Shown: positions 1 through 8,494 of the stretch, piece after piece
How positions within the stretch are numbered: position 1 is the first letter of the stretch
Layout of the letters: each line of letters starts with the position of its first letter
Origin: Paraburkholderia atlantica
GTDB taxonomy: Bacteria; Pseudomonadota; Gammaproteobacteria; Burkholderiales; Burkholderiaceae
Length of the DNA: 64,000 nucleotides
Direction: 5' to 3'
NCBI RefSeq assembly: GCF_009362785.1
Contig: NZ_WHNQ01000012.1
Span: forward strand, 146,433 to 210,432
Translations under genes and position numbers: made by a program
The notes under the pieces: model-generated
Seen by the model: only the letters and a program-made list of their open reading frames with translations
What the model was told of the DNA's origin: nothing
Databases searched by the model: none

Positions 1-65
1 ATGCCGGACAAGCCGCCGGTCACGAGCGCGGTCTTGCCTTCGAGTAGCTGATTCTGGAATGTCAT
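1..65 (-). CDS. SDR-family oxidoreductase, N-terminal fragment (runs off the left edge)
   Basis: Reading leftward from the ATG at 65, the frame gives about 21 residues containing LLEGKTALVTGGLSG. This is the start of a Rossmann-fold short-chain dehydrogenase, with the TGGxxG nucleotide-binding motif beginning to appear. It lies 13 bp downstream of the MFS transporter on the same strand, so it is probably the last or next gene of the cupin - MFS - SDR operon. Only the first few percent of the gene is in the window, so the substrate cannot be judged. Confidence 0.75.
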   Translation of the reverse strand, partial: MTFQNQLLEGKTALVTGGLSG

Positions 66-78
66 GTGAGAAGCCGCG

Positions 79-1380
79 TCAGGTGGGTTGGGTCTCGATC
101 GAGCTGGCGAGCGGCGCGGGCGCCACTTCCTTGACGACGAACAGATAGACGAGCGCCGCCGCGAACGCAACCGCCGCGCTGATCAGCAGCGCGTTGACGA
201 ACGAATGGGTCTGATCGACGACGATGCCGGTGATCACCGGCGCGAACGAGCCGCCCAGATAGCCGCCGAAGTTCTGCATGCTGCCCAGCGACGCCACCAG
301 ATGGCGCGGCGCGGCGACGCTGACGAGCGCCCATGCGCTGCCGCTCGACAGGTTCACGAACAGCATCGCGAGCGACACGTAGACGATCGCGAGCGTCGTG
401 CTCGGCGTGTAGGCGGCCGGCACCGTGAACGCGGCCGCGCCGACGAGACCGACGCACAGCGGCCACTTGCGGCTGCGGATCGGCGCCATGCCGCGCTTCA
501 ACAGATAGTCGGCGATCACGCCGCTGCTCGCCATGCCGATCGTGCCGAACACATAGGGAATCGCGACGAGCCAGCCGGTGTGCGCGATGCTCAGATGACG
601 CTCGCGCTCCAGATAGCCGGGCAGCCAGGTCAGATAGAGCCACACCATGTAGATCACGCCCATGAAGCCGAAGATCATGCCCCACGTGTTGCGCAGCTTG
701 AACAGCGCGCCCCATTCGGCCCAGCTGAGGCCCTGCGGGTTTTCCTGGGCGATCGAGCCTTCGTTCAGATGCGCGGTTTCTGCTTCGGTCAGCGCGATTT
801 CGCTGCGATTGCGATAGACGACGTACCAGGCGAGCGCGACGATGATGCCGACCACGCCCATGATGACGAACATCGTTCGCCATCCGAAGGCCAGCATCAG
901 CACCGTGAGCAGCGGCGGCGCGATCATCGGCGCGATGGTGGATGACGAGATGAAGGTGCCGATCGGCGTGCCGCGCTCGCGTACCGCGAACCATTCGCTG
1001 ACGACTTTCGCGCCGGCCGGAAACAGCGGCGCCTCGGCGATGCCGAGTACGACGCGCGCGGTGAGGAAGTGATTGAGCGTCTGGATGAAGCCGCCCGCCA
1101 CCTGGGCGATCGACCACACGAGCATGCCGAGGCCGAGCATCACGCGTGAGCCGAAACGATCGAGCAGTGCGCCGACCGGCAACTGCGCGAACGCATACGA
1201 CAACGAGAACGCGGACAGCAGCAACCCCATCTGCGAAGCGGACAGATGCAACTCCTCGCTGACCAGATGGTTCGCGATCGACAGCGTGCTGCGGTCGAGA
1301 TAATTGACGATGCCCGCAACCGTCAGGAAGACGACGGCGACCACCTGGATACGTTTCAGACGCTGCGACTTCTGAAGCAT
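79..1380 (-). CDS. MFS transporter, anion:cation symporter type
   Basis: A 433-residue protein with about 12 hydrophobic segments and the MFS signature LLDRFGSRVMLG after the second segment (residues about 75-90). The N-terminal stretch NYLDRSTLSIA is typical of the anion:cation symporter (ACS) group that imports organic acids such as hexuronates, galactonate, phthalate or hydroxybenzoates. The ATG at 1380 was chosen over upstream in-frame starts because AGGAG lies just before it and the upstream residues are not transporter-like. The gene sits between a Dad-like cupin dioxygenase and an SDR. It therefore probably imports the compound they degrade; the substrate is inferred only. Confidence 0.85.
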   Translation of the reverse strand: MLQKSQRLKRIQVVAVVFLTVAGIVNYLDRSTLSIANHLVSEELHLSASQMGLLLSAFSLSYAFAQLPVGALLDRFGSRVMLGLGMLVWSIAQVAGGFIQTLNHFLTARVVLGIAEAPLFPAGAKVVSEWFAVRERGTPIGTFISSSTIAPMIAPPLLTVLMLAFGWRTMFVIMGVVGIIVALAWYVVYRNRSEIALTEAETAHLNEGSIAQENPQGLSWAEWGALFKLRNTWGMIFGFMGVIYMVWLYLTWLPGYLERERHLSIAHTGWLVAIPYVFGTIGMASSGVIADYLLKRGMAPIRSRKWPLCVGLVGAAAFTVPAAYTPSTTLAIVYVSLAMLFVNLSSGSAWALVSVAAPRHLVASLGSMQNFGGYLGGSFAPVITGIVVDQTHSFVNALLISAAVAFAAALVYLFVVKEVAPAPLASSIETQPT

Positions 1381-1465
1381 GCTTGTCTCCTGCGCAATGT
1401 GTCCTGCTGTGTGGGGATGGTGTTGCGGCGCCTCGTGGTATTGCAGAGTCGTTGGGCGCGGCTCG

Positions 1466-1987
1466 TTACCGGATGAACTGATCGACGTAGTCTTCGCCGA
1501 GGCCGACCGCCGTGTAGTGCTTGCGGCACATGTCGATCTTCGTGAACACGTCTTCGTAGCCGGTGTAGTTGCCATACGGATCGCAATAGAACATCACGCC
1601 GTTGACCTGGAAGTACGTGATCATTTCCTCGACGTCCTCGGGGACATACAAGGTATGCGTTTCTCCCGGCGGCTCGTACACATAGCTGCCTTCGGTCGCG
1701 ACCCAGTCATGTTCGAGATAGCGCCAGTGGCCCTTGAGCACCATGCCATGCACGGCCTGCGGATGACGATGCCGGCTCAGCACACCCGAGCGGCGCACGC
1801 GCAGCAGATTCATCCAGTATCCCTGCGACGCGTTCAGGCACAGCGGGCGAAACGACACGTTTTCGGCCTGCGGGACCCACACGCGTTCGTCGGTCGGAAT
1901 CGCGAAGGGCACGACGATTTCCTTTTGCGCTTCTTTCGGGAACGGCAACTGGTACGGCGTCAGATCGGATCGGTTTGCCTCTGGCAT
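1466..1987 (-). CDS. Cupin dioxygenase, 2,4'-dihydroxyacetophenone dioxygenase-like
   Basis: A 173-residue cupin. Candidate iron ligands are His73 and His75 (in SRHRHPQAVHG), an acidic residue in EGSYVYEPPGETH, and His111. Length and the motif GMVLKGHWRYLEHDW match the 2,4'-dihydroxyacetophenone dioxygenase (Dad) group, which cleaves aryl-ketone C-C bonds with non-haem iron. The ATG at 1987 is preceded by GAGGAAT. It is the first gene of a leftward run with the MFS transporter and SDR. Whether the substrate is really a hydroxyacetophenone is unproven, because ChrR-like cupins of other function look similar. Confidence 0.75.
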   Translation of the reverse strand: MPEANRSDLTPYQLPFPKEAQKEIVVPFAIPTDERVWVPQAENVSFRPLCLNASQGYWMNLLRVRRSGVLSRHRHPQAVHGMVLKGHWRYLEHDWVATEGSYVYEPPGETHTLYVPEDVEEMITYFQVNGVMFYCDPYGNYTGYEDVFTKIDMCRKHYTAVGLGEDYVDQFIR

Positions 1988-2311
1988 GCGGAAATTCCTC
2001 GCGAAGTGTGCTGAAAGAACTTTATGTCCACATTGTGGATATCGAGTCCACGATATGGTTATTATCGGAACCGGTTTCGGCGAGGTCAATCCTGGGGAAA
2101 TCACGGGTGGGGCACGATAAGCCATTCGTGAATTCATCCTCACATCGCGCGACAGATGCACGCGCAACGGTGGCCGCAAGCGCGCACGACGCGCAAATAA
2201 CCCATAAATCAAGGCTTCTTCGCCTGTTTTGATCGAGCACCATCTTTAAGCCTTGTTTAAGAGGAGGCCACTACATTACGCATCCAACTTGAAATTTTCG
2301 GCAATATTCCC
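1988..2311. other. Intergenic region between the cupin operon and the DegP-type gene
   Basis: This 324-bp divergent spacer holds the repeats at 2026-2056 and must contain promoters for both sides. The part from about 2150 to 2310 carries a GAGGAGG stretch near 2260 that is too far from the protease start to be its ribosome site. I see no credible gene in it. Confidence 0.6.
2026..2056. promoter_or_regulatory. Candidate operator: two adjacent inverted repeats upstream of the cupin operon
   Basis: Two perfect inverted repeats abut: TCCACA-T-TGTGGA (2027-2039) and ATATCG-N6-CGATAT (2039-2056). GTCCAC also recurs as a direct repeat 20 bp apart (2026 and 2046). They lie 39-69 bp upstream of the cupin start codon, where a repressor or activator of the leftward operon would bind. 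No regulator gene is visible inside the window, so one may lie beyond the left edge. Confidence 0.5.
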
Positions 2312-3736
2312 TTGACTATGACCACGAAAAAATACTGGAGCGGTAGCGCTGCGATTTGCGTAGTACTCGCGTTCGGCGGCGCGTATGCACTCAGCCATCG
2401 CAGTGCCGATGCATCCGTGAGCAGCACGGAGGGCTCGACGTCGTCGCTGCACGCGGTGTCCGATATCGTCGGCTCGCGCTCGTCGGCGCCCGACTTCTCC
2501 AGCATCGTGACGCGCTATGGTCCGGCGGTCGTGCATATCGGCGTGAAAGCAGCCGCGTCGATCGACGAGAACGGTCAACGCAAGAGCGGCGGCGAAGCGC
2601 TCGGCTCGGGCTTCATCATCAGCCAGGACGGGTACATCCTGACCAACAATCACGTCGTCGACGGCGCCAGCAGCGTGAGCGTGAAGCTCACCGACGGCCG
2701 TGAATTCCGCGCCCGCGTGATCGGCAAGGACAAGACCACCGACGTCGCCGTCGTCAAGATCGACGCGAACAATCTGCCGACCGTGAAGATCGGCAACCCG
2801 GACAGCAGCAAGGTCGGCGAATGGGTCGTAGCGATTGGCTCGCCGTACGGCTTCGACAGCACGGTGACTTCGGGGATCATCAGCGCGAAATCGCGTTCGA
2901 TGTCCGACGATAGCCCGATCCCGTTCATCCAGACCGACGTGCCGGTCAATCCGGGCAACTCGGGCGGTCCGCTGTTCAATCTGAACGGCGAAGTGATCGG
3001 CATCAACTCGATGATCTACTCGCGCACCGGCGGCTTCCAGGGCCTGTCGTTCGCGATTCCGATCGATGCGGCGATGCACGTGAAGGACCAGCTCGTAAGC
3101 ACCGGTCACGTGACTCGCGGCCGCATCGGCGTGGCCGTGCAGCCGCTCAGCGCCGACAAGGCGAAGGCGCTCGGCCTCGACTCGACGGGTGGCGCACTGG
3201 TCGGCTCGGTCGATCCGAATGGTCCCGCGCACGCAGCCGGTCTGCGCCAGGGCGACGTGATCGTCGGCGTGAATGGCAAGCATATCGATAACACCAGGGA
3301 ATTGGTCGGTCAGGTTGCGCAACTGTCGCCGGGCAGCAAAGCGACGATCAGCGTGTGGCGCAACGGCAGCGAAAACAAGCTGTCGGTGACGGTGGGCACG
3401 CAGCAAGCGTCGGACTTGGCGTCGGCCGAGCCGCGCGAAGAGCAGCAGCCCCAACCGCAGCAGCAAAACCGTCCGCGTCTGGGCGTCGCCGTGCGTCCGC
3501 TGTCCCGCGACGAACTCCAGCAAGCGCAGCTGCCGGGTGGCGTGGTCGTACAGCAGGCCACCGGTCCGGCCGCCGAGGCAGGCATTCAGGCGGGCGACAT
3601 CATCGTTGCCGTCGACGGCAAGGTGATTCGCGGCGTCGAGCAACTGCGCCGCATGATCGCGCAGGCGGACGACAGCGTGTCCGTCGCCGTGGTGCGCGAT
3701 GGTGAACAAGCGTCGGTCGACGTGACGCTTGGCTGA
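2312..3736 (+). CDS. DegP/HtrA-family serine endoprotease (Do family)
   Basis: Periplasmic quality-control protease of 474 residues if it starts at TTG 2312, or 472 from ATG 2318; neither has a good ribosome site. An N-terminal hydrophobic segment (residues about 11-27) acts as signal or membrane anchor. The trypsin-like domain carries His114 (TNNHVVDG), Asp144 (TTDVAVV) and Ser217 (NPGNSGGPL). Two PDZ domains follow (about 265-360 and 385-470), joined by a Gln-rich linker (EEQQPQPQQQ). Two PDZ domains fit DegP/DegQ/MucD rather than single-PDZ DegS. It stands alone and converges on the efflux operon. Confidence 0.92.
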   Translation: MTMTTKKYWSGSAAICVVLAFGGAYALSHRSADASVSSTEGSTSSLHAVSDIVGSRSSAPDFSSIVTRYGPAVVHIGVKAAASIDENGQRKSGGEALGSGFIISQDGYILTNNHVVDGASSVSVKLTDGREFRARVIGKDKTTDVAVVKIDANNLPTVKIGNPDSSKVGEWVVAIGSPYGFDSTVTSGIISAKSRSMSDDSPIPFIQTDVPVNPGNSGGPLFNLNGEVIGINSMIYSRTGGFQGLSFAIPIDAAMHVKDQLVSTGHVTRGRIGVAVQPLSADKAKALGLDSTGGALVGSVDPNGPAHAAGLRQGDVIVGVNGKHIDNTRELVGQVAQLSPGSKATISVWRNGSENKLSVTVGTQQASDLASAEPREEQQPQPQQQNRPRLGVAVRPLSRDELQQAQLPGGVVVQQATGPAAEAGIQAGDIIVAVDGKVIRGVEQLRRMIAQADDSVSVAVVRDGEQASVDVTLG

Positions 3737-3799
3737 TGAGTAGGACCCGCCGGTGCAATGCCGGCGGCGGGCACGGCGCGCCGATGCAGCGCGCGTGCC

Positions 3800-5293
3800 T
3801 CAGTTGGGCGGCTGGACCCCATCCGCGTGAGACGTGCTGTGCGGTACATTCGGCGGTTCGTCGGGTCCGCCTCCCAGCGCGACGTAAAGCGACACCCCAT
3901 TCTGCAAGGCCGTCGCCCGAAGCTGGATCAGCTGCTGCTCGGCGGCAAACTGATTGCGTCGCGCATCCACTACCTCGAGATAGATCGAGATCCCGTTTTC
4001 GTAGCGCAGCTCCGCTGTTTCGGCGAGTTGCCGCTGCGCCTGCACCGCCTGCTCCTGCGCCGCGATCTGCTCCTTGTAGCGTTGTCGTGCGACCAATGCA
4101 TCGGAGACCTCGCGAAACGCGTTCTGCACCGTGCGCTGATAGTCGGCGACCAGTTCGTCGCGTCGCGCGCGCGCCTGCGCTAGTTGCGCCTGGCGCTGTC
4201 CCGCATCGAAGATCGGCATGCCGACCAGCGCGCCGAACGACCACGCCTGCTTGGCCGGCACGAACAGATCGCCGAGTTCGGGCGACACATAACCGAAGCT
4301 GCCCGTCAGCGCGATGCGCGGGAAAAAGTCCGCGCGAGCGGCGCCGATGTCTGCATTGGCCGCGCGCAGCTGCTGCTCGGCCTGTTGAATGTCGGGCCGG
4401 TCGATCAGCAACGCGGAGGGCAGGCCCGCGTCGAGTTCGCGAAACTGCGCGGCGTCGGCAATAGGCGGCGCTTGCGGCAGCGACTCCTTCAGCGGTCCGC
4501 CGATCAGCACCTCGAGCAGATTGCGTTGCTGCGCGGTAGTCCGTTGCAGCTCCGCCAGCTGCGTCTGCGCCTGCGTGACGAGAATGGCCGCCTGGTCGTA
4601 ATCGACGCTCGACGTGACGCCCGCATCGAGCCGCATCTTCGCGACGTCGAGCGCATAGCGGCGGCTGTCGAGCGTCTGTTGCGCGAGCGCGATGCCTTCA
4701 TCGCCCGAGCGGATCGCGTAGTAGTTCGACGCGACGTTACCGATCAGCGATAAACGGAACGCGTGTTGCGCCTCGATGGTGGCCAGATAGCGGCGCCGCG
4801 CCGCTTCGCTGGTGTTGCGCACGCGCCCCCAGAAGTCGAGTTCGAACGACGTCACCGCGGCCTGCACGTTGTACTGGTTGAACTGGACCGAAATGTCCGT
4901 GTTGTCGAACTCGGGATCGATCGAACCGAGCGGCGCCTTCGTGCGGGTCGCACCCGCGTTCGCATTGACCTGCGGCAAACGCGCGGCGTTCTGGATGCGA
5001 TAGAACGCGCGCGCCTGCTCGATGCGCGCGACCGACGCGGCGAGATCGCGGTTGTGCTCGAGCGCGGCCTCGATCAGCAGCTTCAGTTGCGGGTCGGCGA
5101 AGAAGGTTTGCCAGTCGACTTCGCTTGCCAGATGCGCGGTGGCCGGATTGGCGGTCTCCGTCGTGTCGAAATGATCGGCGATCGGCAATGACGGCTGTTG
5201 ATACTTCGGCGCGAAGTTGCAGGCGCCGAGCGAGCAGCAGAAGAGGGGCAGCAGCAGGCGCTTATGAAGGCACTGATGAAGGCGCTTACGCAT
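3800..5293 (-). CDS. RND efflux outer-membrane channel lipoprotein, NodT/OprM family
   Basis: A 497-residue outer-membrane factor. The ATG at 5293 has GGAGGG upstream and opens a lipoprotein signal ending in the lipobox LGAC, followed by NFAPKYQQPSLP, the usual OprM/NodT N-terminus. Two repeated coiled-coil outer-membrane-efflux regions follow; segments such as AQTQLAELQRTTAQQRN and LLIDRPDIQQAEQQLRAANA are typical. It is the last gene of the adaptor - pump - channel operon and overlaps the pump gene by 8 bp, which suggests coupled translation. It forms the TolC-like exit duct. Confidence 0.93.
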   Translation of the reverse strand: MRKRLHQCLHKRLLLPLFCCSLGACNFAPKYQQPSLPIADHFDTTETANPATAHLASEVDWQTFFADPQLKLLIEAALEHNRDLAASVARIEQARAFYRIQNAARLPQVNANAGATRTKAPLGSIDPEFDNTDISVQFNQYNVQAAVTSFELDFWGRVRNTSEAARRRYLATIEAQHAFRLSLIGNVASNYYAIRSGDEGIALAQQTLDSRRYALDVAKMRLDAGVTSSVDYDQAAILVTQAQTQLAELQRTTAQQRNLLEVLIGGPLKESLPQAPPIADAAQFRELDAGLPSALLIDRPDIQQAEQQLRAANADIGAARADFFPRIALTGSFGYVSPELGDLFVPAKQAWSFGALVGMPIFDAGQRQAQLAQARARRDELVADYQRTVQNAFREVSDALVARQRYKEQIAAQEQAVQAQRQLAETAELRYENGISIYLEVVDARRNQFAAEQQLIQLRATALQNGVSLYVALGGGPDEPPNVPHSTSHADGVQPPN

Positions 5294-8200
5294 CGCGCTG
5301 CCCTCCGCCCATTTCGCCCGGCGTGGCCGTCGGCAGATCGTCATCGTCGAGATCGATGCTGCGCTTCTTGCGGCTCAGCCAGCGACGCGCGGCCACATAG
5401 AACAGCGGCGTAAAGAAGATACCGAACATCGTCGCGGTCAGCATGCTGCCCATCACGCCGGTGCCGACCGCGCGCCGGCTCGCAGCGCCCGCGCCGGTCG
5501 CGAGCACGAGCGGCAGCATACCCAGCACGAACGTGACGCTGGTCATCAGGATAGGGCGCAGACGCTGCTGCGCGCCGTTCTTCGCGGCGGCCAATGCGTC
5601 CTTTCCTTCGGCTTCCTCCTTGATCGCGAACTCGACGATCAGAATCGCGTTCTTCGCGGCAAGGCCGATGATCGTCACGAGGCCGATGTTGAAGTACACG
5701 TCCGCGGACAGTCCGCGCAGCATCGTCAGCAGTACCGCACCGATCACGCCGAACGGGATGATCAGCAACACCGCGACCGGAATCGCCCAGCTCTCGTACA
5801 GCGCCGCGAGCAGAAGGAACACGACCACGAGCGACAACCCCAGCAGCATGCCGATCTGGCCGCTCGCCTGTTTTTCCTCGAACGCGGTGCCGGTCCATTC
5901 GTAGCTCAGGCTGCCGGTCAACACGTGCGACGCGATGCGTTCCATCTCGGCGATCGCCGCGCCGCTCGAACGGCCGGGCGCGGCCTGACCCGACAGCGTC
6001 GCGGACGGAAACCCGTTATAGCGTTCGAGTTGCTGCGGCCCGGAAATCCAGCGCACGTGCGAGAACGCCGAGAACGGCACCATCTCGCCGCGGTTGTTGC
6101 GCAGGCGCAGCGCGCTCACGTCCTCGGCGCGCATACGTTGCTCTGCGTCCGCCTGCAACAGCACGCGCAGCACGTTGCCCTCGAACACGAAGTCGTTCAC
6201 GTAGTTCGAACCGAACGTCAGCGCAAGCGCCTGGTTCACCTGGCCGATCTGCAGACCGAGCGCGCGCGCCTTCACGCGGTCGATCTCGACATACAGCTGC
6301 GGCGCCTCCGGCATGCCCTCGGCGCGCACGCCCGCGAGAAGAGGGCTTTGCGACGCCTCGATCATCATGCGCCGCGCGGCCTGTTGCAGCGCTTCCCCGC
6401 CGACGCCGCTGCGATCCTGAATCTTCATCGTGAAGCCGGTCGCGGTGCCGAGCGAAGGAATCGGCGGCGGATCGAGCGCAAAAATGATCGCCTCGGGAAT
6501 CTGCCGGAACGCGGCATTCGCGCGACGCACCAGCGCGCTCGCCGAATTCTCCTCGCCCGAGCGCTCGTCCCACGGCTTCAGATCGACGAACGACAGCGCC
6601 GCCGATTGCCCCTGGCCGAAGAAGCTGAAGCCCGTCACGGATGCGATGTTGCGCACCTGCGGCTGCGTTCGCAGAAACGCCTCGACTTGATCGATTGCGC
6701 GCTGCGTGCGCTGGTCGGTGGAACCCGGCGGCCCGGTATAGGTGACGAAAATGTATCCCTGGTCCTCGGTCGGCAGAAAGCCGGTCGGCAGCCGCGTGAA
6801 GAAAAACGCGGTGATCGCGCAGGCCGCGACGAACACCAGCAGCCAGCGCAGCGGCGAGCGCAACATCGCATCGACGCCGCCGATATAGCGCGTGGTGCCC
6901 GCTTCGAGCCCGCGATTGAAGCCGCCGAACACGCCGTGCAGCAGACGTGAGGCCGGGTTCTTCGGCCGTTCCTTTGACGCCGCCTCGCTGCGCAACATCG
7001 CCGCGCACAACGCCGCGCCGAGTGTCAGCGCCAGCACCGTCGACAGCAGGATCGACACCGCGAGCGTGACCGAAAACTGCCGGTAGATGCCGCCCGTCGA
7101 GCCCGGAAAAAACGCCATCGGAATGAACACCGCGACCAGCACCAGCGTACTCGCGATCGCCGCGCCCGAAATCTGCCCGATCGCTTTCACCGTTGCGCGC
7201 GGCGCGCCGAGCCCTTCCTCGCGCATGATGCGCGCGACGTTTTCGACGACGACGATCGCGTCGTCGTTGAGGATACCGATCGCGACCACCATGCCGAACA
7301 GCGACAGAATGTTGATCGACAGCCCGAACAGATAGAGCCCCGCGCAGGTGCCGATCAGCGCGATGGGCACGACGATCGTCGGGATCACGGTCGCGCGCCA
7401 GTCCTGCAGGAACAGGAACACCACGACCGTCACGAGCAGCAGCGCCTCGATCATCGTGCGGATCACGCCCTGCACCGAGGTCGTGATGAATGGCGTGGTG
7501 TCGAACGGCACGGTCCACGTGACGCCGCGCGGGAAGATCGACTGCAATTCATGCATGCGCTGGCGCACCGCGTTGGCGACCGCGAGCGCGTTCGCGCCGC
7601 TGGCGAGCTGGACCGCGATGCCGGCCGACGCCTTGCCGTTGACGGTGAGCCGGTTGCCATAGCTGTCGTTGCCGAGTTCGACGCGCGCGACGTCGCCCAC
7701 CCGTACGGTCGAGCCATCCGGATTCGCGCGCACGATGATTTCGCGGAACTGCTCGGGCGTCGTGAAGCGGCTTTGCGTGACGATCTGCGCGGTGAATTCG
7801 GAGCCCGGCGCGATCGGCTGATCACCGAGGCCGCCGCCGGCGGTCTGGCTGTTCTGCTCCTGGATCGCCTGCAGCACCTCGCTCGCCGACAGCCCGAAGC
7901 CCGCGAGCTTGCGTGGATCGATCCAGATCCGCATCGCGTACGACGAGCCGAACAGCTGCACATCGCCGACGCCGTCGATCCGGCGCAATTCGTTGACGAT
8001 GTTGTTCGACGCGAAGTTGCCCATCGCGGTGGCGCTGGTACCGTTGTCGGTCGCCTGCAGCGCAAGCAGCATCAGAAAGCCCGACGACGCCTTCGTCACG
8101 CGCACGCCGACCTGCCGGACTTCGAGCGGCAGACGCGGCTCGACGCGGCTCAGACGGTCCTGCACCTGGCTGCGCGCGACGTCGAGATCGGTGCCGGGCT

Positions 8201-8483
8201 TCAGCACCACGGTGATCTGCATCGTGCCGTTCGAGCGGCTCACCGACGACATGTACAGGAAATTGTCGATGCCGTTCATCTCGTCTTCGACGATCGACGT
8301 GACGGTGCGCTCGAGCGTACTCGCGTCGGCGCCGCTGTACACCGCGGTGATGCTGAGCGACGGCGGGGCGACGTCGGGATACTGCTCGACCGGCAACAAC
8401 GCGAGCGCGATCGCGCCGAACAGCACGATGAAAAGGGCGATGACCCACGCGAAAACCGGCCGGGCGACGAAGAATCGATTCAT
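5286..8483 (-). CDS. RND multidrug efflux pump, HAE1 (AcrB/MexB) family
   Basis: A full-length inner-membrane proton/drug antiporter of 1065 residues. It begins MNRFFVARPVFAWVIALF, as in AcrB and MexB. The proton-relay aspartates are at Asp407-Asp408 (GILNDDAIVVVEN), the same numbers as in E. coli AcrB. The conserved lysine in AAKNAILIVEFA is present in the C-terminal half. Two large periplasmic loops sit between TM1-2 and TM7-8. It lies between its adaptor (11-bp gap) and channel (8-bp overlap). No TetR or LysR regulator is attached, so the substrate range is not predictable. BpeB/MexB-like pumps are the nearest guess. Confidence 0.95.
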   Translation of the reverse strand: MNRFFVARPVFAWVIALFIVLFGAIALALLPVEQYPDVAPPSLSITAVYSGADASTLERTVTSIVEDEMNGIDNFLYMSSVSRSNGTMQITVVLKPGTDLDVARSQVQDRLSRVEPRLPLEVRQVGVRVTKASSGFLMLLALQATDNGTSATAMGNFASNNIVNELRRIDGVGDVQLFGSSYAMRIWIDPRKLAGFGLSASEVLQAIQEQNSQTAGGGLGDQPIAPGSEFTAQIVTQSRFTTPEQFREIIVRANPDGSTVRVGDVARVELGNDSYGNRLTVNGKASAGIAVQLASGANALAVANAVRQRMHELQSIFPRGVTWTVPFDTTPFITTSVQGVIRTMIEALLLVTVVVFLFLQDWRATVIPTIVVPIALIGTCAGLYLFGLSINILSLFGMVVAIGILNDDAIVVVENVARIMREEGLGAPRATVKAIGQISGAAIASTLVLVAVFIPMAFFPGSTGGIYRQFSVTLAVSILLSTVLALTLGAALCAAMLRSEAASKERPKNPASRLLHGVFGGFNRGLEAGTTRYIGGVDAMLRSPLRWLLVFVAACAITAFFFTRLPTGFLPTEDQGYIFVTYTGPPGSTDQRTQRAIDQVEAFLRTQPQVRNIASVTGFSFFGQGQSAALSFVDLKPWDERSGEENSASALVRRANAAFRQIPEAIIFALDPPPIPSLGTATGFTMKIQDRSGVGGEALQQAARRMMIEASQSPLLAGVRAEGMPEAPQLYVEIDRVKARALGLQIGQVNQALALTFGSNYVNDFVFEGNVLRVLLQADAEQRMRAEDVSALRLRNNRGEMVPFSAFSHVRWISGPQQLERYNGFPSATLSGQAAPGRSSGAAIAEMERIASHVLTGSLSYEWTGTAFEEKQASGQIGMLLGLSLVVVFLLLAALYESWAIPVAVLLIIPFGVIGAVLLTMLRGLSADVYFNIGLVTIIGLAAKNAILIVEFAIKEEAEGKDALAAAKNGAQQRLRPILMTSVTFVLGMLPLVLATGAGAASRRAVGTGVMGSMLTATMFGIFFTPLFYVAARRWLSRKKRSIDLDDDDLPTATPGEMGGGQRDA

Positions 8484-8494
8484 CGATCCGCCCG

